A DNA stretch of 64,000 nt, taken from positions 52,641-116,640 of the forward strand of contig JANXZM010000051.1 in assembly GCA_025355505.1 (NCBI GenBank), given 5' to 3'. Below the pieces are notes generated by a model. The model saw nothing but the letters and a program-made list of their open reading frames with translations. It was not told where the DNA came from and searched no databases. Source of the DNA: Acidobacteriaceae bacterium. Its GTDB lineage: Bacteria; Acidobacteriota; Terriglobia; Terriglobales; Acidobacteriaceae. Each line of letters begins with the position of its first letter. The stretch's first letter is position 1. Positions 52,487 through 61,242 of this stretch are shown here, one piece after another. The position numbers and the translations under genes were made by a program.

Positions 52487-54283
52487 ATGGCAACAACAGC
52501 AATCCCCAAAACCAGGATTCTCGGCGGCAGCTTTCTGCTGGAAGAGCGGCAGACTGCCGATGTATTCACCCCCGAAGATTTTTCCGAGCAGCACCGGATG
52601 ATCGGGCAGACCACCGAAGAGTTTGCCATCAACGAAATTCTGCCCCAGGCCGAGAAGATCGAACACAAGGATTTTTCGATTTCGCGCGCTCTGCTGAAAA
52701 AAGCCGGCGACCTCGGCCTCAGCGGAGTTGAGATTCCCGAGGCCTACGGCGGCCTCGAAATGGACAAAGTGACCGCCGCCATCATTGCCGACAACATCGC
52801 CAAGTACGCCGGCTTTGCGACCACATGGGGCGCGCACAGCGGCATCGGTCTGTTGCCCATCGTTTATTTCGGCACCGAAGAACAGAAGAAAAAATATCTG
52901 CCGCGGCTGGCCACGGGAGAAACGGTTGGCGCGTATGCGTTGTCGGAAGCGACTTCCGGCTCCGATGCCCTCAATTGCCGCGCCCGAGCCGTGCTTTCGC
53001 CCGATGGCAAGCACTACATCCTGAACGGCGAGAAGATGTGGATCACCAACGCCGGCTTCGCCGACCTGTTTACGGTATTCGCGAAAATTGACGGCGAAAA
53101 ATTTTCCGCGTTTTTGATCGAAAGAACTTTTCCAGGATTTTCCGTTGGCAGCGAAGAGCACAAAATGGGCATCCGCGGATCTTCAACTTGCCCGATTATC
53201 CTGAACGACTGCAAGGTGCCGGTGGATAATCTGCTCGGCGAAATTGGCAAGGGGCATATCATCGCCTTCAACATTCTGAACATTGGACGTTTCAAACTCG
53301 GCGCGATGTGCGTGGGCGGGGCGCGGGTTTCGATCGAAAGTGCCGTGGCTTACGCCAGGCAGCGCAAGGCCTTCGGCAAGACGATCGGCGAATTTGGGCT
53401 GGTGCGGGAAAAGATCGCGAACATGGCGACCCTGATCTATGTCGGCGAATCGCTGGTCTATCGCACGGTCGGAATGATGGACGCTTTGCTGTCGGAAATC
53501 GACTCCGCAAGCGCCGACGCCGCCAAAGAACGGCGCAAGGCGATCGAGGAATACGCGGTGGAGTGTTCGATCCTCAAAGTCTGGGGATCGGAGATGATCG
53601 ATTACGTCGTGGACGAGACGCTTCAGATCTATGCCGGCTACGGCTTCGTGGAAGAGTATCCGGCGGAACGGGCTTACCGCGATGCTCGGATCAACCGCAT
53701 CTTCGAGGGCACCAACGAAATCAACCGGCTGATCATCACGGGGTTCCTGCTGAAGCGGGCGATGAGTGGCCAGTTGCCGCTGATGCCGGCGATCAAGAAG
53801 TTGATGGACGAAGTGCTCAGCGGTCCGTCTGCCGGCGAGGAAATTGAAGGACCGCTGGCGGAAGAGCGCAAGCAAGTTGCCCAGGCGAAAAAACTTGGCC
53901 TGTTCGTTTCCGGGGCGGCCACCCAGAAATATATGCAGGCGATCCAGGATCGGCAAGAGGTGTTGGGCGCGATCGCCGATATGACGATCGAGATCTACGC
54001 CATGGAATCGGCTGTGCTGCGCGCGCGGAAGATGGTCGAGCAAAAAGGCGAGGAGGCGGCGGCGCTGGCGATAGCAATGACGCGAGTGTATCTGACGCAA
54101 GCCCTTGAAAAGGTCGAGGCGGCGGCAAGGAAAGTGATTGCCGACGTGGCCGAAGGCGACATGCTCCGGACACAGTTGGCGATCGTGCGCCGGTTGTCCA
54201 AGCACGAGCCGTTCAACACGATTGCCCTGCGACAGCAGATTGCGCAGAAGACGATTGAGGCAGGGAAGTACCGCCTGGCGTAG
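52487..54283 (+). CDS. Acyl-CoA dehydrogenase, long FadE type
   Basis: 598 residues from ATG 52487, with AAAGG eight bases upstream. The dehydrogenase core is complete: ALSEATSGSDALNCRARAV, NGEKMWITNAGFADLFTVFA, AYARQRKAFGKTIGEFGLVR, and the catalytic-base region (QIYAGYGFVEEYPAERAYRD). The C-terminal 180 residues form the extra helical domain of the about 600-residue class (B. subtilis FadE, human VLCAD-like). FAD-dependent oxidation of acyl-CoA. Partner of the thiolase just upstream. Confidence 0.93.
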   Translation: MATTAIPKTRILGGSFLLEERQTADVFTPEDFSEQHRMIGQTTEEFAINEILPQAEKIEHKDFSISRALLKKAGDLGLSGVEIPEAYGGLEMDKVTAAIIADNIAKYAGFATTWGAHSGIGLLPIVYFGTEEQKKKYLPRLATGETVGAYALSEATSGSDALNCRARAVLSPDGKHYILNGEKMWITNAGFADLFTVFAKIDGEKFSAFLIERTFPGFSVGSEEHKMGIRGSSTCPIILNDCKVPVDNLLGEIGKGHIIAFNILNIGRFKLGAMCVGGARVSIESAVAYARQRKAFGKTIGEFGLVREKIANMATLIYVGESLVYRTVGMMDALLSEIDSASADAAKERRKAIEEYAVECSILKVWGSEMIDYVVDETLQIYAGYGFVEEYPAERAYRDARINRIFEGTNEINRLIITGFLLKRAMSGQLPLMPAIKKLMDEVLSGPSAGEEIEGPLAEERKQVAQAKKLGLFVSGAATQKYMQAIQDRQEVLGAIADMTIEIYAMESAVLRARKMVEQKGEEAAALAIAMTRVYLTQALEKVEAAARKVIADVAEGDMLRTQLAIVRRLSKHEPFNTIALRQQIAQKTIEAGKYRLA

Positions 54284-54359
54284 AACTAAGAACGGTCAAC
54301 AACTTTGCTATCCTGCGCCAAGCTGGCAACTTCGCGCAGGCGGACAGTTTCGTTAGGGC

Positions 54360-54506
54360 TTACTCAAACCAGCCGCTGCGGTAAGCCATCCACCACGAGA
54401 TGTACACGATGGGAATAGTTGCTCCCAGGGCCCACCAGAGCGGCAGAACGAAATCGGCGAGCAGCCCGAGCACGGTGAAGGAGATCCAGAAGATCTTGCG
54501 CTCCAT
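54360..54506 (-). CDS. Two-helix small membrane protein, 48 aa
   Basis: Starting at ATG 54504-54506, MERKIFWISFTVLGLLADFV and WWALGATIPIVYISWWMAYR are two membrane helices, ending SGWFE. A longer upstream frame is not protein-like, so the short start is used. The ribosome site is weak. It is convergent with the acyl-CoA dehydrogenase gene. Function unknown. Confidence 0.55.
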   Translation of the reverse strand: MERKIFWISFTVLGLLADFVLPLWWALGATIPIVYISWWMAYRSGWFE

Positions 54507-54705
54507 ATCTGGATTGTAAGTCTTTCCCGCCCATTGCGATCCCGGTTGGAGAAAGTCGGTGCTACGGGGCATGGTAGCTGCGATTGTGCGTCCGCCGATT
54601 TTTACTATCCAATCCGCTGTCCTCGGGTCAGGCGCATTGCTAACTAGCCTCCGGTTCCTGGGCGCATTACCCGAATGAGTCGAGCCGCTTACCCATGAGG
54701 AACGA

Positions 54706-55125
54706 ATGCGATCCAAACCATGGCTGTATGGTTGTACGGTAGTGATGTTCGCGCTGTCCGGCATGGCGCTGGGCGACGGCCACGGCAAACATCACGGCCG
54801 CAATGACGAAGATGAGCGCGGGAAGCAATATTACAGCGAGCACGACCGCGATCAAATGCGAGGCTGGTATGACGACCAGGACGATCATCTTCCGCCCGGA
54901 CTGGCGAACAGAGATCGGCTTCCGCCAGGACTGGAAAAACAGTTGCGGGTGCGCGGGATACTCCCGCCAGGATTGCAGAAGAAGTTGATGCCGTGCCCGG
55001 AAGAACTGGAACGGCGTCTGCCTCCGCCTCCGCCGGGATGCGTGCATGTGGTGGTCGGCGGGCATGTTGTGTTGGTGAATCGCAGCACCTACGTGGTGCT
55101 GGATATTCTCCACTTTGAGCGATAG
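54706..55125 (+). CDS. Exported protein with LPPGL repeats
   Basis: 139 residues. The signal peptide is at 1-23 (LYGCTVVMFALSGMALG). A His/Asp/Glu-rich stretch (GDGHGKHHGRNDEDERGKQY) is followed by three LPPGL repeats (LPPGLANRDRLPPGLEKQL, then ILPPGLQKKL), and a C-terminal hydrophobic segment VHVVVGGHVVLVNRSTYVVL. Similar exported proteins occur widely without known function. The acidic histidine-rich part might bind metal. Monocistronic. Confidence 0.78.
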   Translation: MRSKPWLYGCTVVMFALSGMALGDGHGKHHGRNDEDERGKQYYSEHDRDQMRGWYDDQDDHLPPGLANRDRLPPGLEKQLRVRGILPPGLQKKLMPCPEELERRLPPPPPGCVHVVVGGHVVLVNRSTYVVLDILHFER

Positions 55126-55288
55126 AAGAATGCGCGGTGAGTTCTGCCCTTCGGGCCAGTCGGCGATTGTTGCCTGGGTGGAATCAAGAGTGCTTCCATT
55201 ATTGGCGTTCGGCTCTTGTGCCTGTCTCTAAGAGCGCCACCGCGCCACAAAAACCGGACATTTTAGTTTGCTAACAACATCGCTGAAA

Positions 55289-55543
55289 TCAGGCTTTGGG
55301 CCGGAGTTCTTCCATCACACTTTGAATCAGCTCTTTGGCGTCGGTCAGGTTTTTCATGATGAGCTGCACATCCATGACGGGCTTGCCCGGCCAGCGCTGG
55401 CTCTGGCAGTAGACGCCATGCTGCCCGACCAGGGCCATGGCGTCGGTCACCAGATCCATGGTGACAGCGAGCCGTCCGCGGGGCAAACCCATGCGCATTT
55501 CGAAGTGCTCAAGTTCTTCCTGCTTTTCGTGGAAGACGGCCAT
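55289..55543 (-). CDS. Hypothetical protein, 84 aa
   Basis: Soluble, starting at ATG 55543. HEKQEELEHFEMRMGLPRGR, DLVTDAMALVGQHGVYCQSQ and DVQLIMKNLTDAKELIQSVM form alternating helices and strands. One cysteine; no catalytic motif. The reading frame is intact. The gene is lone and no family is recognised. Confidence 0.68.
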   Translation of the reverse strand: MAVFHEKQEELEHFEMRMGLPRGRLAVTMDLVTDAMALVGQHGVYCQSQRWPGKPVMDVQLIMKNLTDAKELIQSVMEELRPKA

Positions 55544-55753
55544 GGACAGATTGTAACGGGGATGTGGGTATAATTCTTGAAGTCGGGTTTTAGGTCTTGG
55601 CTCTTAGCTCTTAGCCGTTAGCGCAAGAGAACCACTTCCCCAGAGGAATGGGAGCGCGCGGCAGGCTGAAATTGAAACCCGACGCGGTGCACAAAATGTT
55701 CTAGTCAAAAGCTAACAGCCAACAGCCAAGTGCAATCTCAGGAGGAAAAAATC

Positions 55754-56317
55754 ATGAAAACGTTCGCCTTAATCGCAGCGTCACTTTTCGCGGTAGCTAC
55801 TCTCGCCTCGGCGCAGGTGGGTATGTCGCAGGACAAATCCAAGCGGCCCAGTCCGCCAGCCGGCGCCGTGTGCAAGTTTTCCGATGGCATGACCATCAAG
55901 ATGGACTATTCCAGTCCACGCGCCAAGGGCCGGAAGATATTCGGCGAGGAGAGCGAGAAGGCGCTGGTGCCGTTCGGCAAGATCTGGCGCACCGGCGCGA
56001 ATGACGCGACCACATTCGTTACCGATGCGAATCTGACCGTGGGTGGCAAGCCAGTGCCGGCGGGCAGTTACACCATCTTCACAGTCCCCAAGGCCGACGC
56101 CTGGTTGCTGGTCATCAGCAAGAAGACGGGCGAGTGGGGAACGGAATACGACGACGCCAAGGACGCCAAGCAAGATTTGCTGCGCGTGCCGATGAGCGTT
56201 TCCAAGACGACTGCGCCGGTGGAGAATTTCCTGATCGCTTTCGACCAGGCAGGCAGCAGCTGCACCCTGCGCATGGAGTGGGAAAACACCCGCGCCAGCG
56301 TCGAAATCACAAAGTAA
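55754..56317 (+). CDS. DUF2911 exported protein
   Basis: 187 residues from ATG 55754; AGGAGG lies eight bases upstream. Signal peptide ending ATLASA. The DUF2911 domain spans nearly the whole mature protein: MTIKMDYSSPRAKGRKIFGE, VPFGKIWRTGANDATTFVTD and VPAGSYTIFTVPKADAWLLV are its signature. Beta-sandwich family common in Bacteroidetes and Acidobacteria; function unknown. Confidence 0.93.
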   Translation: MKTFALIAASLFAVATLASAQVGMSQDKSKRPSPPAGAVCKFSDGMTIKMDYSSPRAKGRKIFGEESEKALVPFGKIWRTGANDATTFVTDANLTVGGKPVPAGSYTIFTVPKADAWLLVISKKTGEWGTEYDDAKDAKQDLLRVPMSVSKTTAPVENFLIAFDQAGSSCTLRMEWENTRASVEITK

Positions 56318-56419
56318 CACGGCTAGGCCGTGGAGCGCCCGTCGCTCCACGGCCAAAGTCAGCCCGCGGTCACTGTGTTCTGGTCCTGCGTGCTATTTCC
56401 GGCGCTATACTAGAACCCG

Positions 56420-56653
56420 ATGCGGCCGATGCTGCGCTTTCTTTGGAACTCCACCCGTGGCCACCGGATTGCGCCGTGGCGCAGTCCCTACCTTCTTTGG
56501 CGCATCGAGACCTTCACCGGCGTCAAGATGACTCAGATTGGATTCCTGGAATTCTGGACATTCTTGTGGACGGAACGAATCAGCCTGTGGCGCTTTCTGA
56601 AGTGGACGGCGGAGATGGAGCGCTACATCCATCCGAGGGCGAACAACCTCTAG
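56420..56653 (+). CDS. Small aromatic-rich protein, 77 aa
   Basis: Unusually rich in Trp, Phe and Arg: MRPMLRFLWNSTRGHRIAPW, RSPYLLWRIETFTGVKMTQI, GFLEFWTFLWTERISLWRFL. No membrane helix of normal length. The regular helical pattern and low-complexity-free sequence support a real gene. Its stop is followed at once by the family F element (56654). Function unknown. Confidence 0.62.
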   Translation: MRPMLRFLWNSTRGHRIAPWRSPYLLWRIETFTGVKMTQIGFLEFWTFLWTERISLWRFLKWTAEMERYIHPRANNL

Positions 56654-56764
56654 CAGCCCGTGGTGCAAGCATGTTTTGTATCAGGGTATGCCTTCAGGTA
56701 AGTGCCGTGTTATGAGGGCGCCTTTAGGCGCTGGTTTTGGGCGCGGGAGTTTCACCACAGGCTG
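56654..56764. repeat. CAGCCCGTGGTG element, family F (copy 2)
   Basis: 111 bp with CAGCCCGTGGTG and CACCACAGGCTG ends, one TATGTTTTGTATCAG-like unit, and the shared GGCGCCTTTAGGCGCTGG hairpin. Closely matches 44313-44468. Confidence 0.9.
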
Positions 56765-56804
56765 CTAGCGTCGCGTCCCGCAAGTTCGTGGCATAAATCC
56801 ATAC

Positions 56805-56882
56805 TGTCATCCTGAGCGAAGCGAAGGACCTGGCGCATAGCGAACTCAAGTTCATAGGTCCTTCGCTTCGCTCAGGATGACA
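56805..56882. repeat. TGTCATCCTGAGCG palindrome, family B (copy 1)
   Basis: Perfect 27-bp arms (TGTCATCCTGAGCGAAGCGA... and its complement) around about 24 bases. A diverged copy is at 58090-58169. These two flank the SAM adenosyltransferase gene. Confidence 0.92.
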
Positions 56883-56947
56883 ACCTAAACTTGTGTCGGG
56901 AATTTGCGGGAGGCGACACCTAAATAATCCCAGGAACCCCCGCGCTC

Positions 56948-57760
56948 TCAGCGGCCTTCCATCACGATATTGACTTCGCTGCCTTTGCCTGCGCCGAGCA
57001 GTTGCAGGGCTGAGCCCCGGTTCGATGCGACTTCCAGAAAACCCATGCTCCCAAGGATTCCGAAAACTTCGCCGGGAGCGCCTTCGGCGTAGCTTGTGCA
57101 CATGCGAGTTGCCTGAGCCTTCGTTCCAATCGCAATCTTGAAGGCGGGCGGCGTGGCGTCGAAAAGTTGCGGCGCATCCTGCGGAGTGATGTTGGTGATG
57201 AGATTGCCAAAACGATCGACTTTAAGCACCACTCCCCGCAGCGTGTGCTCATCCACCGGCTTGGGGCGGGGAGCGCCGAAGCGGACATAGTCGCTGATCT
57301 CTTCGCCGAAACGATCGGGATCGACTCCCTTCGCCAGAAAAGCCGCGACTGGCGAAAAAATATCGCGCGCGTGGAAGGTGTTGCTGCGCGGTTGCAGAAA
57401 ATAATGCTCGGCGGTCACGTGGCGGACGGAAATTCGTTCTTCGCGGTCGTAGATCAGAGAAAGCACGCCGTTGTCAGGAGCCACAAACACATGGCGGTCG
57501 CCGGTCATAATCACGGGCCGCCGCGCCGTCCCCACCCCGGGATCGACGATCACCATATGCACGGTGCCGGAAGGAAAGTAGGAGTAGGCCTGCGAAACGG
57601 TCAGCGCGCCGTCCAGAATGTCGAAGGGCTGCACCGCATGGCTGATGTCGATGATCTGCGCCTCGGGGGCGATCTCCAGGATGACCCCCTTCATGGCGCC
57701 GATGAAATGATCGTTGAGTCCGAAATCAGTGGTCAGAGTGATAATCGCGGTGCGTGCCAA
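56948..57760 (-). CDS. SAM hydroxide adenosyltransferase (DUF62)
   Basis: 270 residues. This family hydrolyses S-adenosylmethionine to adenosine and methionine and is related to fluorinase/chlorinase. TTDFGLNDHFIGAMKG, DISHAVQPFDILDGAL, VHMVIVDPGVGTARRPV and FVAPDNGVLS are signature segments; the D-R-H triad of the hydrolase fits D12-region, R and H residues here. The fluorinase-specific loop is not seen. Physiological role is uncertain. Confidence 0.93.
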   Translation of the reverse strand: MARTAIITLTTDFGLNDHFIGAMKGVILEIAPEAQIIDISHAVQPFDILDGALTVSQAYSYFPSGTVHMVIVDPGVGTARRPVIMTGDRHVFVAPDNGVLSLIYDREERISVRHVTAEHYFLQPRSNTFHARDIFSPVAAFLAKGVDPDRFGEEISDYVRFGAPRPKPVDEHTLRGVVLKVDRFGNLITNITPQDAPQLFDATPPAFKIAIGTKAQATRMCTSYAEGAPGEVFGILGSMGFLEVASNRGSALQLLGAGKGSEVNIVMEGR

Positions 57761-57844
57761 TCGGTTACCTCGTTGAGCCTGAATGTTTTCAGGAACTCAC
57801 GAAGTATCAGGCGTCACACGACGGCACGTCAAGGCAAGTGCGTT

Positions 57845-57934
57845 AACCACAAAGGACACGAAGCAGCATGAAGGAGCACCAGGAAAACCCGCAGCGGATT
57901 CAATCCTTTGTGTTACTTCGTGTCCTTTGCGGTT
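57845..57934. repeat. AACCACAAAGGACACGAAG inverted repeat, family E
   Basis: AACCACAAAGGACACGAAG and CTTCGTGTCCTTTGCGGTT form a nearly perfect 19-bp stem with about 50 bases between. Part of the gene-free 57761-58177 stretch. Confidence 0.9.
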
Positions 57935-57940
57935 CAGCCT

Positions 57941-58057
57941 CTAGTCGACCTGCACGTTGCCCGAGCCGGTGCGGACGCTCCACATGTTTTTCGGCAAGCC
58001 TTTGCCGTGAATGTCACCGCTGCCCGCTTTGACCCGCGCGGGACCAGAAAGCTCGTG
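57941..58057 (-). pseudogene. DUF4097-type 3' gene remnant
   Basis: The minus strand reads ELSGPARVKAGSGDIHGKGL then PKNMWSVRTGSGNVQVD and stops at TAG 57941-57943. This is the typical C-terminal repeat end of DUF4097 beta-strand proteins. An in-frame TGA lies right before it and no start is available, so only the last 39 codons survive. Confidence 0.8.
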
Positions 58058-58089
58058 TCATAGCATTCGCCTCTCAATTCACCAGAGTC

Positions 58090-58169
58090 TGTCATCCTGA
58101 GCGAAGCGAAGGACCTCTGCATTCCTCCGCTGCGAGCAAATCCGTAGGTCTCTCGTGCTCAGGATGGCA
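58090..58169. repeat. TGTCATCCTGAGCG palindrome, family B (copy 2)
   Basis: Imperfect arms CTGTCATCCTGAGCGAAGCG... and GTGCTCAGGATGGCAG. Directly before the stop of the membrane-fusion protein gene. Confidence 0.85.
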
Positions 58170-58177
58170 GTCTTTTT

Positions 58178-59431
58178 TCACTGCAGCACCACCTGGTCGC
58201 CTTCCTTCAGCCCTTGCAGCAACTCGGTCTTGGCGCCATTCGATATCCCGATGTTGACGGCGAGTTTCCGCTTGCCTTCCTTGGCCTTCGTGTCCGGTAC
58301 TTCGACCGATGCCTTCTTATCCTTGTCGTAAATGATCGAACCTTCCGGGATCTGCAGCACGCCCTTGTGTTCTTCCAGAATGATCTCCGCGTTGGCCGTC
58401 ATCATCGCCTTGAGGACGCCCTCCGGGTTATTGATCGAGACGCGTACTTCAAAGGTCGTCACATTATCTTTCTCAACGCCCATCGGAGAGATCTTCGTCA
58501 CCTTACCGGTAAAGGTCTTGTCCTTGAACGACTCGACTTTGATCCGGGCAGGTTGTCCCAAATAAACCTTGCCGATATCGCTTTCGTCCACTTTGCCTTT
58601 GACGTATACCTCGCTGGTGTCGCCGAGCGTCATCACCAGCGTAGCCGACGAACCCAGCACCAGGATCGAACTGACCGCATCGCCAATTTCCACGTTGCGG
58701 GAAAGAACAATCCCGTCAATCGGCGACTCAACCGTGGTGTAACTCAGCTGTTCTTCCAGTTGTTTCAGGTTCGCGCGGTCCTGCGCCACCTGCCCCTGGG
58801 CCTGACCAATCTTCGCCTGCAAAACCTGCAACTGCGCCTTCGATACATTTTGCCTATTCAGCGACATCTCGTAATTTTTCTGTGCCTCGTCAAGCGCGGA
58901 AGCCGAAACCACGCCTGCCTTCGCCATGCCCTGAGCCCGGTCATAGGCGCGTTTCAGCAGCGGCACGTCGGGACCCTCGGCGTCCACCTTGGCGCGCTCC
59001 AGGTCCGCGCGCGTGCCGTTCAAGCTCGCACTCGATCCCTCCAATTGCGCCCGGGCCTGCGCGACACGAGCCTCTATCTCTTCCTTGTCGAGTTCGGCCA
59101 GCATCTGGCCCTTCTTCACTTTGTCGCCGTAATCCACGTAGAGCTTCTTCACGATGCCGCTGGCCTTGGACTTGATATCGACCTTGGTGATGGGCTCGAT
59201 CTTGCCCGTCGCCACCACGCTTTTTGCCAGATCTCCCTTCTCGACCTTGGCGAGCTTCGAGGGGTCGATCTTGGTGCCGCCGCTGGTCGCTGCGATCAAC
59301 ACGCCGGCAACTACCAGAACCACAAAGGCTGCGATCAAGCCGTAGATGATTCGCTTACGCCGCTTTTTCTTGCCATTACCGTTGCCTTCCACGACCGCCT
59401 CCTGCTTGATTTCAAATCTTAGAATCCGCAT
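58178..59431 (-). CDS. HlyD/MacA-type membrane-fusion protein
   Basis: 417 residues. One membrane helix (about 28-50; IYGLIAAFVVLVVAGVLIAA), a lipoyl/barrel-sandwich segment (KVDIKSKASGIVKKLYVDYG, DKVKKGQMLAELD), a coiled-coil hairpin (about 125-230; VAQARAQLEGSSASLNGTRA ... QGQVAQDRANLKQLEEQL), the second lipoyl half (VESPIDGIVLSRNVEIGDAV), and a beta-barrel domain. It should connect an inner-membrane ABC or RND pump to an outer-membrane channel. The pump gene, normally next, is missing here; a DUF4097 remnant sits in its place. Confidence 0.9.
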   Translation of the reverse strand: MRILRFEIKQEAVVEGNGNGKKKRRKRIIYGLIAAFVVLVVAGVLIAATSGGTKIDPSKLAKVEKGDLAKSVVATGKIEPITKVDIKSKASGIVKKLYVDYGDKVKKGQMLAELDKEEIEARVAQARAQLEGSSASLNGTRADLERAKVDAEGPDVPLLKRAYDRAQGMAKAGVVSASALDEAQKNYEMSLNRQNVSKAQLQVLQAKIGQAQGQVAQDRANLKQLEEQLSYTTVESPIDGIVLSRNVEIGDAVSSILVLGSSATLVMTLGDTSEVYVKGKVDESDIGKVYLGQPARIKVESFKDKTFTGKVTKISPMGVEKDNVTTFEVRVSINNPEGVLKAMMTANAEIILEEHKGVLQIPEGSIIYDKDKKASVEVPDTKAKEGKRKLAVNIGISNGAKTELLQGLKEGDQVVLQ

Positions 59432-59734
59432 TCACCTGTTGTTACGGGAGAAACATCGGAATAGTTCCTGACAAATTCTCAAGTTTCGTATAGCGGTATC
59501 GCTTTAGCTTGAGCGATACCGTAGGTTCTTCGCCTGTTGAGAAATTAAATCCGTGCTCCGCCGTTTTGCACGTACTTAGACCGCCGGGCAACGAAAAAAA
59601 AGCGATCAGTTTCAGATCGCAAACAAGGGTTAAGCTCTGATTGTACCGTCAGCGAGTTCCAAAAGCCCGTGATCCTCTTTCGGGATTTCTCATCCCCCAC
59701 CATTATCCCTTTGGAATGTTAGAATTAGAGTTCC
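59432..59734. other. Intergenic region with hairpin (59495-59522)
   Basis: CGGTATCGCT-TTAGCTTG-AGCGATACCG forms a perfect 10-bp stem at 59495-59522 between divergent genes. No gene seen in the remaining sequence, which should hold both promoters. Confidence 0.6.
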
Positions 59735-61123
59735 ATGATTGCATACGTGCTGCTGCAGGTGTTCGTCATCCTGCTCCTGGTGGCCGCCAATGCCTTCTTC
59801 GCCGCAGCCGAGTTCGCGCTCGTCAGTGTGCGCGAGACGCGCATCCAGCAGTTGATCGAAGCTCACCGCGTCGGCGCCCGCACTGTCCTCAAACTCCACC
59901 AGCAACTAAGCCGCGTAGTCAACGGCGTGCAACTGGGAATCACCGTCACCAGCCTGACCCTGGGCTGGCTTGGCGAGCCCGTTCTGGCGCGCTTGTTCGA
60001 GGCCTGGATCGGAAGCATCCCCTACGCACTGCTCTACGCTCACGTCATCGCCGTAGCGGTAGCCTTCGCCATGATTACCAGTCTGCACGTAATTTTGGGC
60101 GAGCTGGTTCCGAAGTCGCTGGCGTTGCAACGGGCCGAGCGCGTCGCGCTGGCGGTCGCGGCCCCCCTGGACGTTTTCCTGACCATCACCGGTCCCCTGA
60201 CCATTGGCATGAGCCGCCTTGCTGGTTTTGTCCTGCGTGCCTTTGGGACACGCGAAATTCGCCACGGTTCAGTCCATTCTCCCGACGAACTCAAGCTCAT
60301 CGTAACCGCCGCCCACCACTCCGGTCAGCTCTCTCCCGCACAGGAAGAGATGCTGCAGAATGCGCTCGAACTGGACAGCATTACCGCCCGTCAAGTGATG
60401 GTGCCGCGCACCAGAATTTTTTCGTTGCCCTCCGACCTCAACCTCGACGAAGCCCTCTCCCTCGTGGTCGAAGAGCAACACTCGCGAGTCCCCGTCTACG
60501 ATCCCCAGCGCGGTCCTGAACATATTATCGGCGTCCTTTACGCCAAGGACTTGATGCGTTGGACCAGGCTGCGTCTCCGCTTCGGCCTGGTCGCCGTTCC
60601 TTCCGCGGAACGCGTTGCCCAGATGAAGATCGGCCAGATCATGCACGATGTGCTGGTCGTCCCCGAAACCAAGTCATTGCTCGACCTGCTAGGCGAATTC
60701 CAGCAGCGCAAGCGCCACCTGGCGGTAGTGGTAGACGAATTCGGCTCCACCGCCGGAGTGATCAGCGTCGAAGACGTGCTCGAACAACTGGTAGGCGAAC
60801 TGGAAGACGAATTCGACGTAGCCTCAACGCAACCAGTGGTGACCGACGCGAATGCGCCTCTAGTGCTGGACGGAGCGGTCAACATTCGCGACCTTGAAGC
60901 CCAATACGAGCTGAAACTTCCACAGGACGAAGGCTTCGAAACTCTAGCCGGCTTTGTGCTTTCACGGCTGCAGAAGATGCCCGCGGGCGGCGAAGTGTTC
61001 GACTATCAGGACCGGCGTTTTGTAGTAGAAAAAATGGACGGCCATCGCATCGACACCATTCGCATCGAGCCCGTGCTCGCAGCTCCAGTGTCTGCAGCAA
61101 CCGTGCACCGCGCCGGAGACTAG
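59735..61123 (+). CDS. CNNM/CorC (HlyC) family membrane protein
   Basis: 462 residues. The DUF21/CNNM transmembrane domain (about 1-190; YVLLQVFVILLLVAANAFFA, ITVTSLTLGWLGEPVLARLF, LGELVPKSLALQRAERVALA) is followed by a CBS pair (about 210-330; VMVPRTRIFSLPSDLNLDEA, SRVPVYD) and a CorC_HlyC domain (about 350-435; VVVDEFGSTAGVISVEDVLE). Such proteins are linked to magnesium/cobalt homeostasis; the old name hemolysin is historical. Monocistronic. Confidence 0.94.
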   Translation: MIAYVLLQVFVILLLVAANAFFAAAEFALVSVRETRIQQLIEAHRVGARTVLKLHQQLSRVVNGVQLGITVTSLTLGWLGEPVLARLFEAWIGSIPYALLYAHVIAVAVAFAMITSLHVILGELVPKSLALQRAERVALAVAAPLDVFLTITGPLTIGMSRLAGFVLRAFGTREIRHGSVHSPDELKLIVTAAHHSGQLSPAQEEMLQNALELDSITARQVMVPRTRIFSLPSDLNLDEALSLVVEEQHSRVPVYDPQRGPEHIIGVLYAKDLMRWTRLRLRFGLVAVPSAERVAQMKIGQIMHDVLVVPETKSLLDLLGEFQQRKRHLAVVVDEFGSTAGVISVEDVLEQLVGELEDEFDVASTQPVVTDANAPLVLDGAVNIRDLEAQYELKLPQDEGFETLAGFVLSRLQKMPAGGEVFDYQDRRFVVEKMDGHRIDTIRIEPVLAAPVSAATVHRAGD

Positions 61124-61127
61124 ATCG

Positions 61128-61180
61128 TGTGGGGACGGGCGCCCTCGCCCGTCCGAGCCGAGCGCAGCTCGGCAGTTGCG
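61128..61180. repeat. Family D double hairpin (copy 2)
   Basis: GTGTGGGGACGGGCGCCCTC followed by GCCCGTCC and GAGCCGAGCGCAGCTCGGCAG: two adjacent hairpins matching 51023-51071 inverted. It lies between the CorC-like and permease genes. Confidence 0.88.
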
Positions 61181-61242
61181 TGAGTCCACGGCAATTCTGG
61201 ATTCGCGGTAACACCCGTGGTACAAGTAGGGACTAGGCACTC

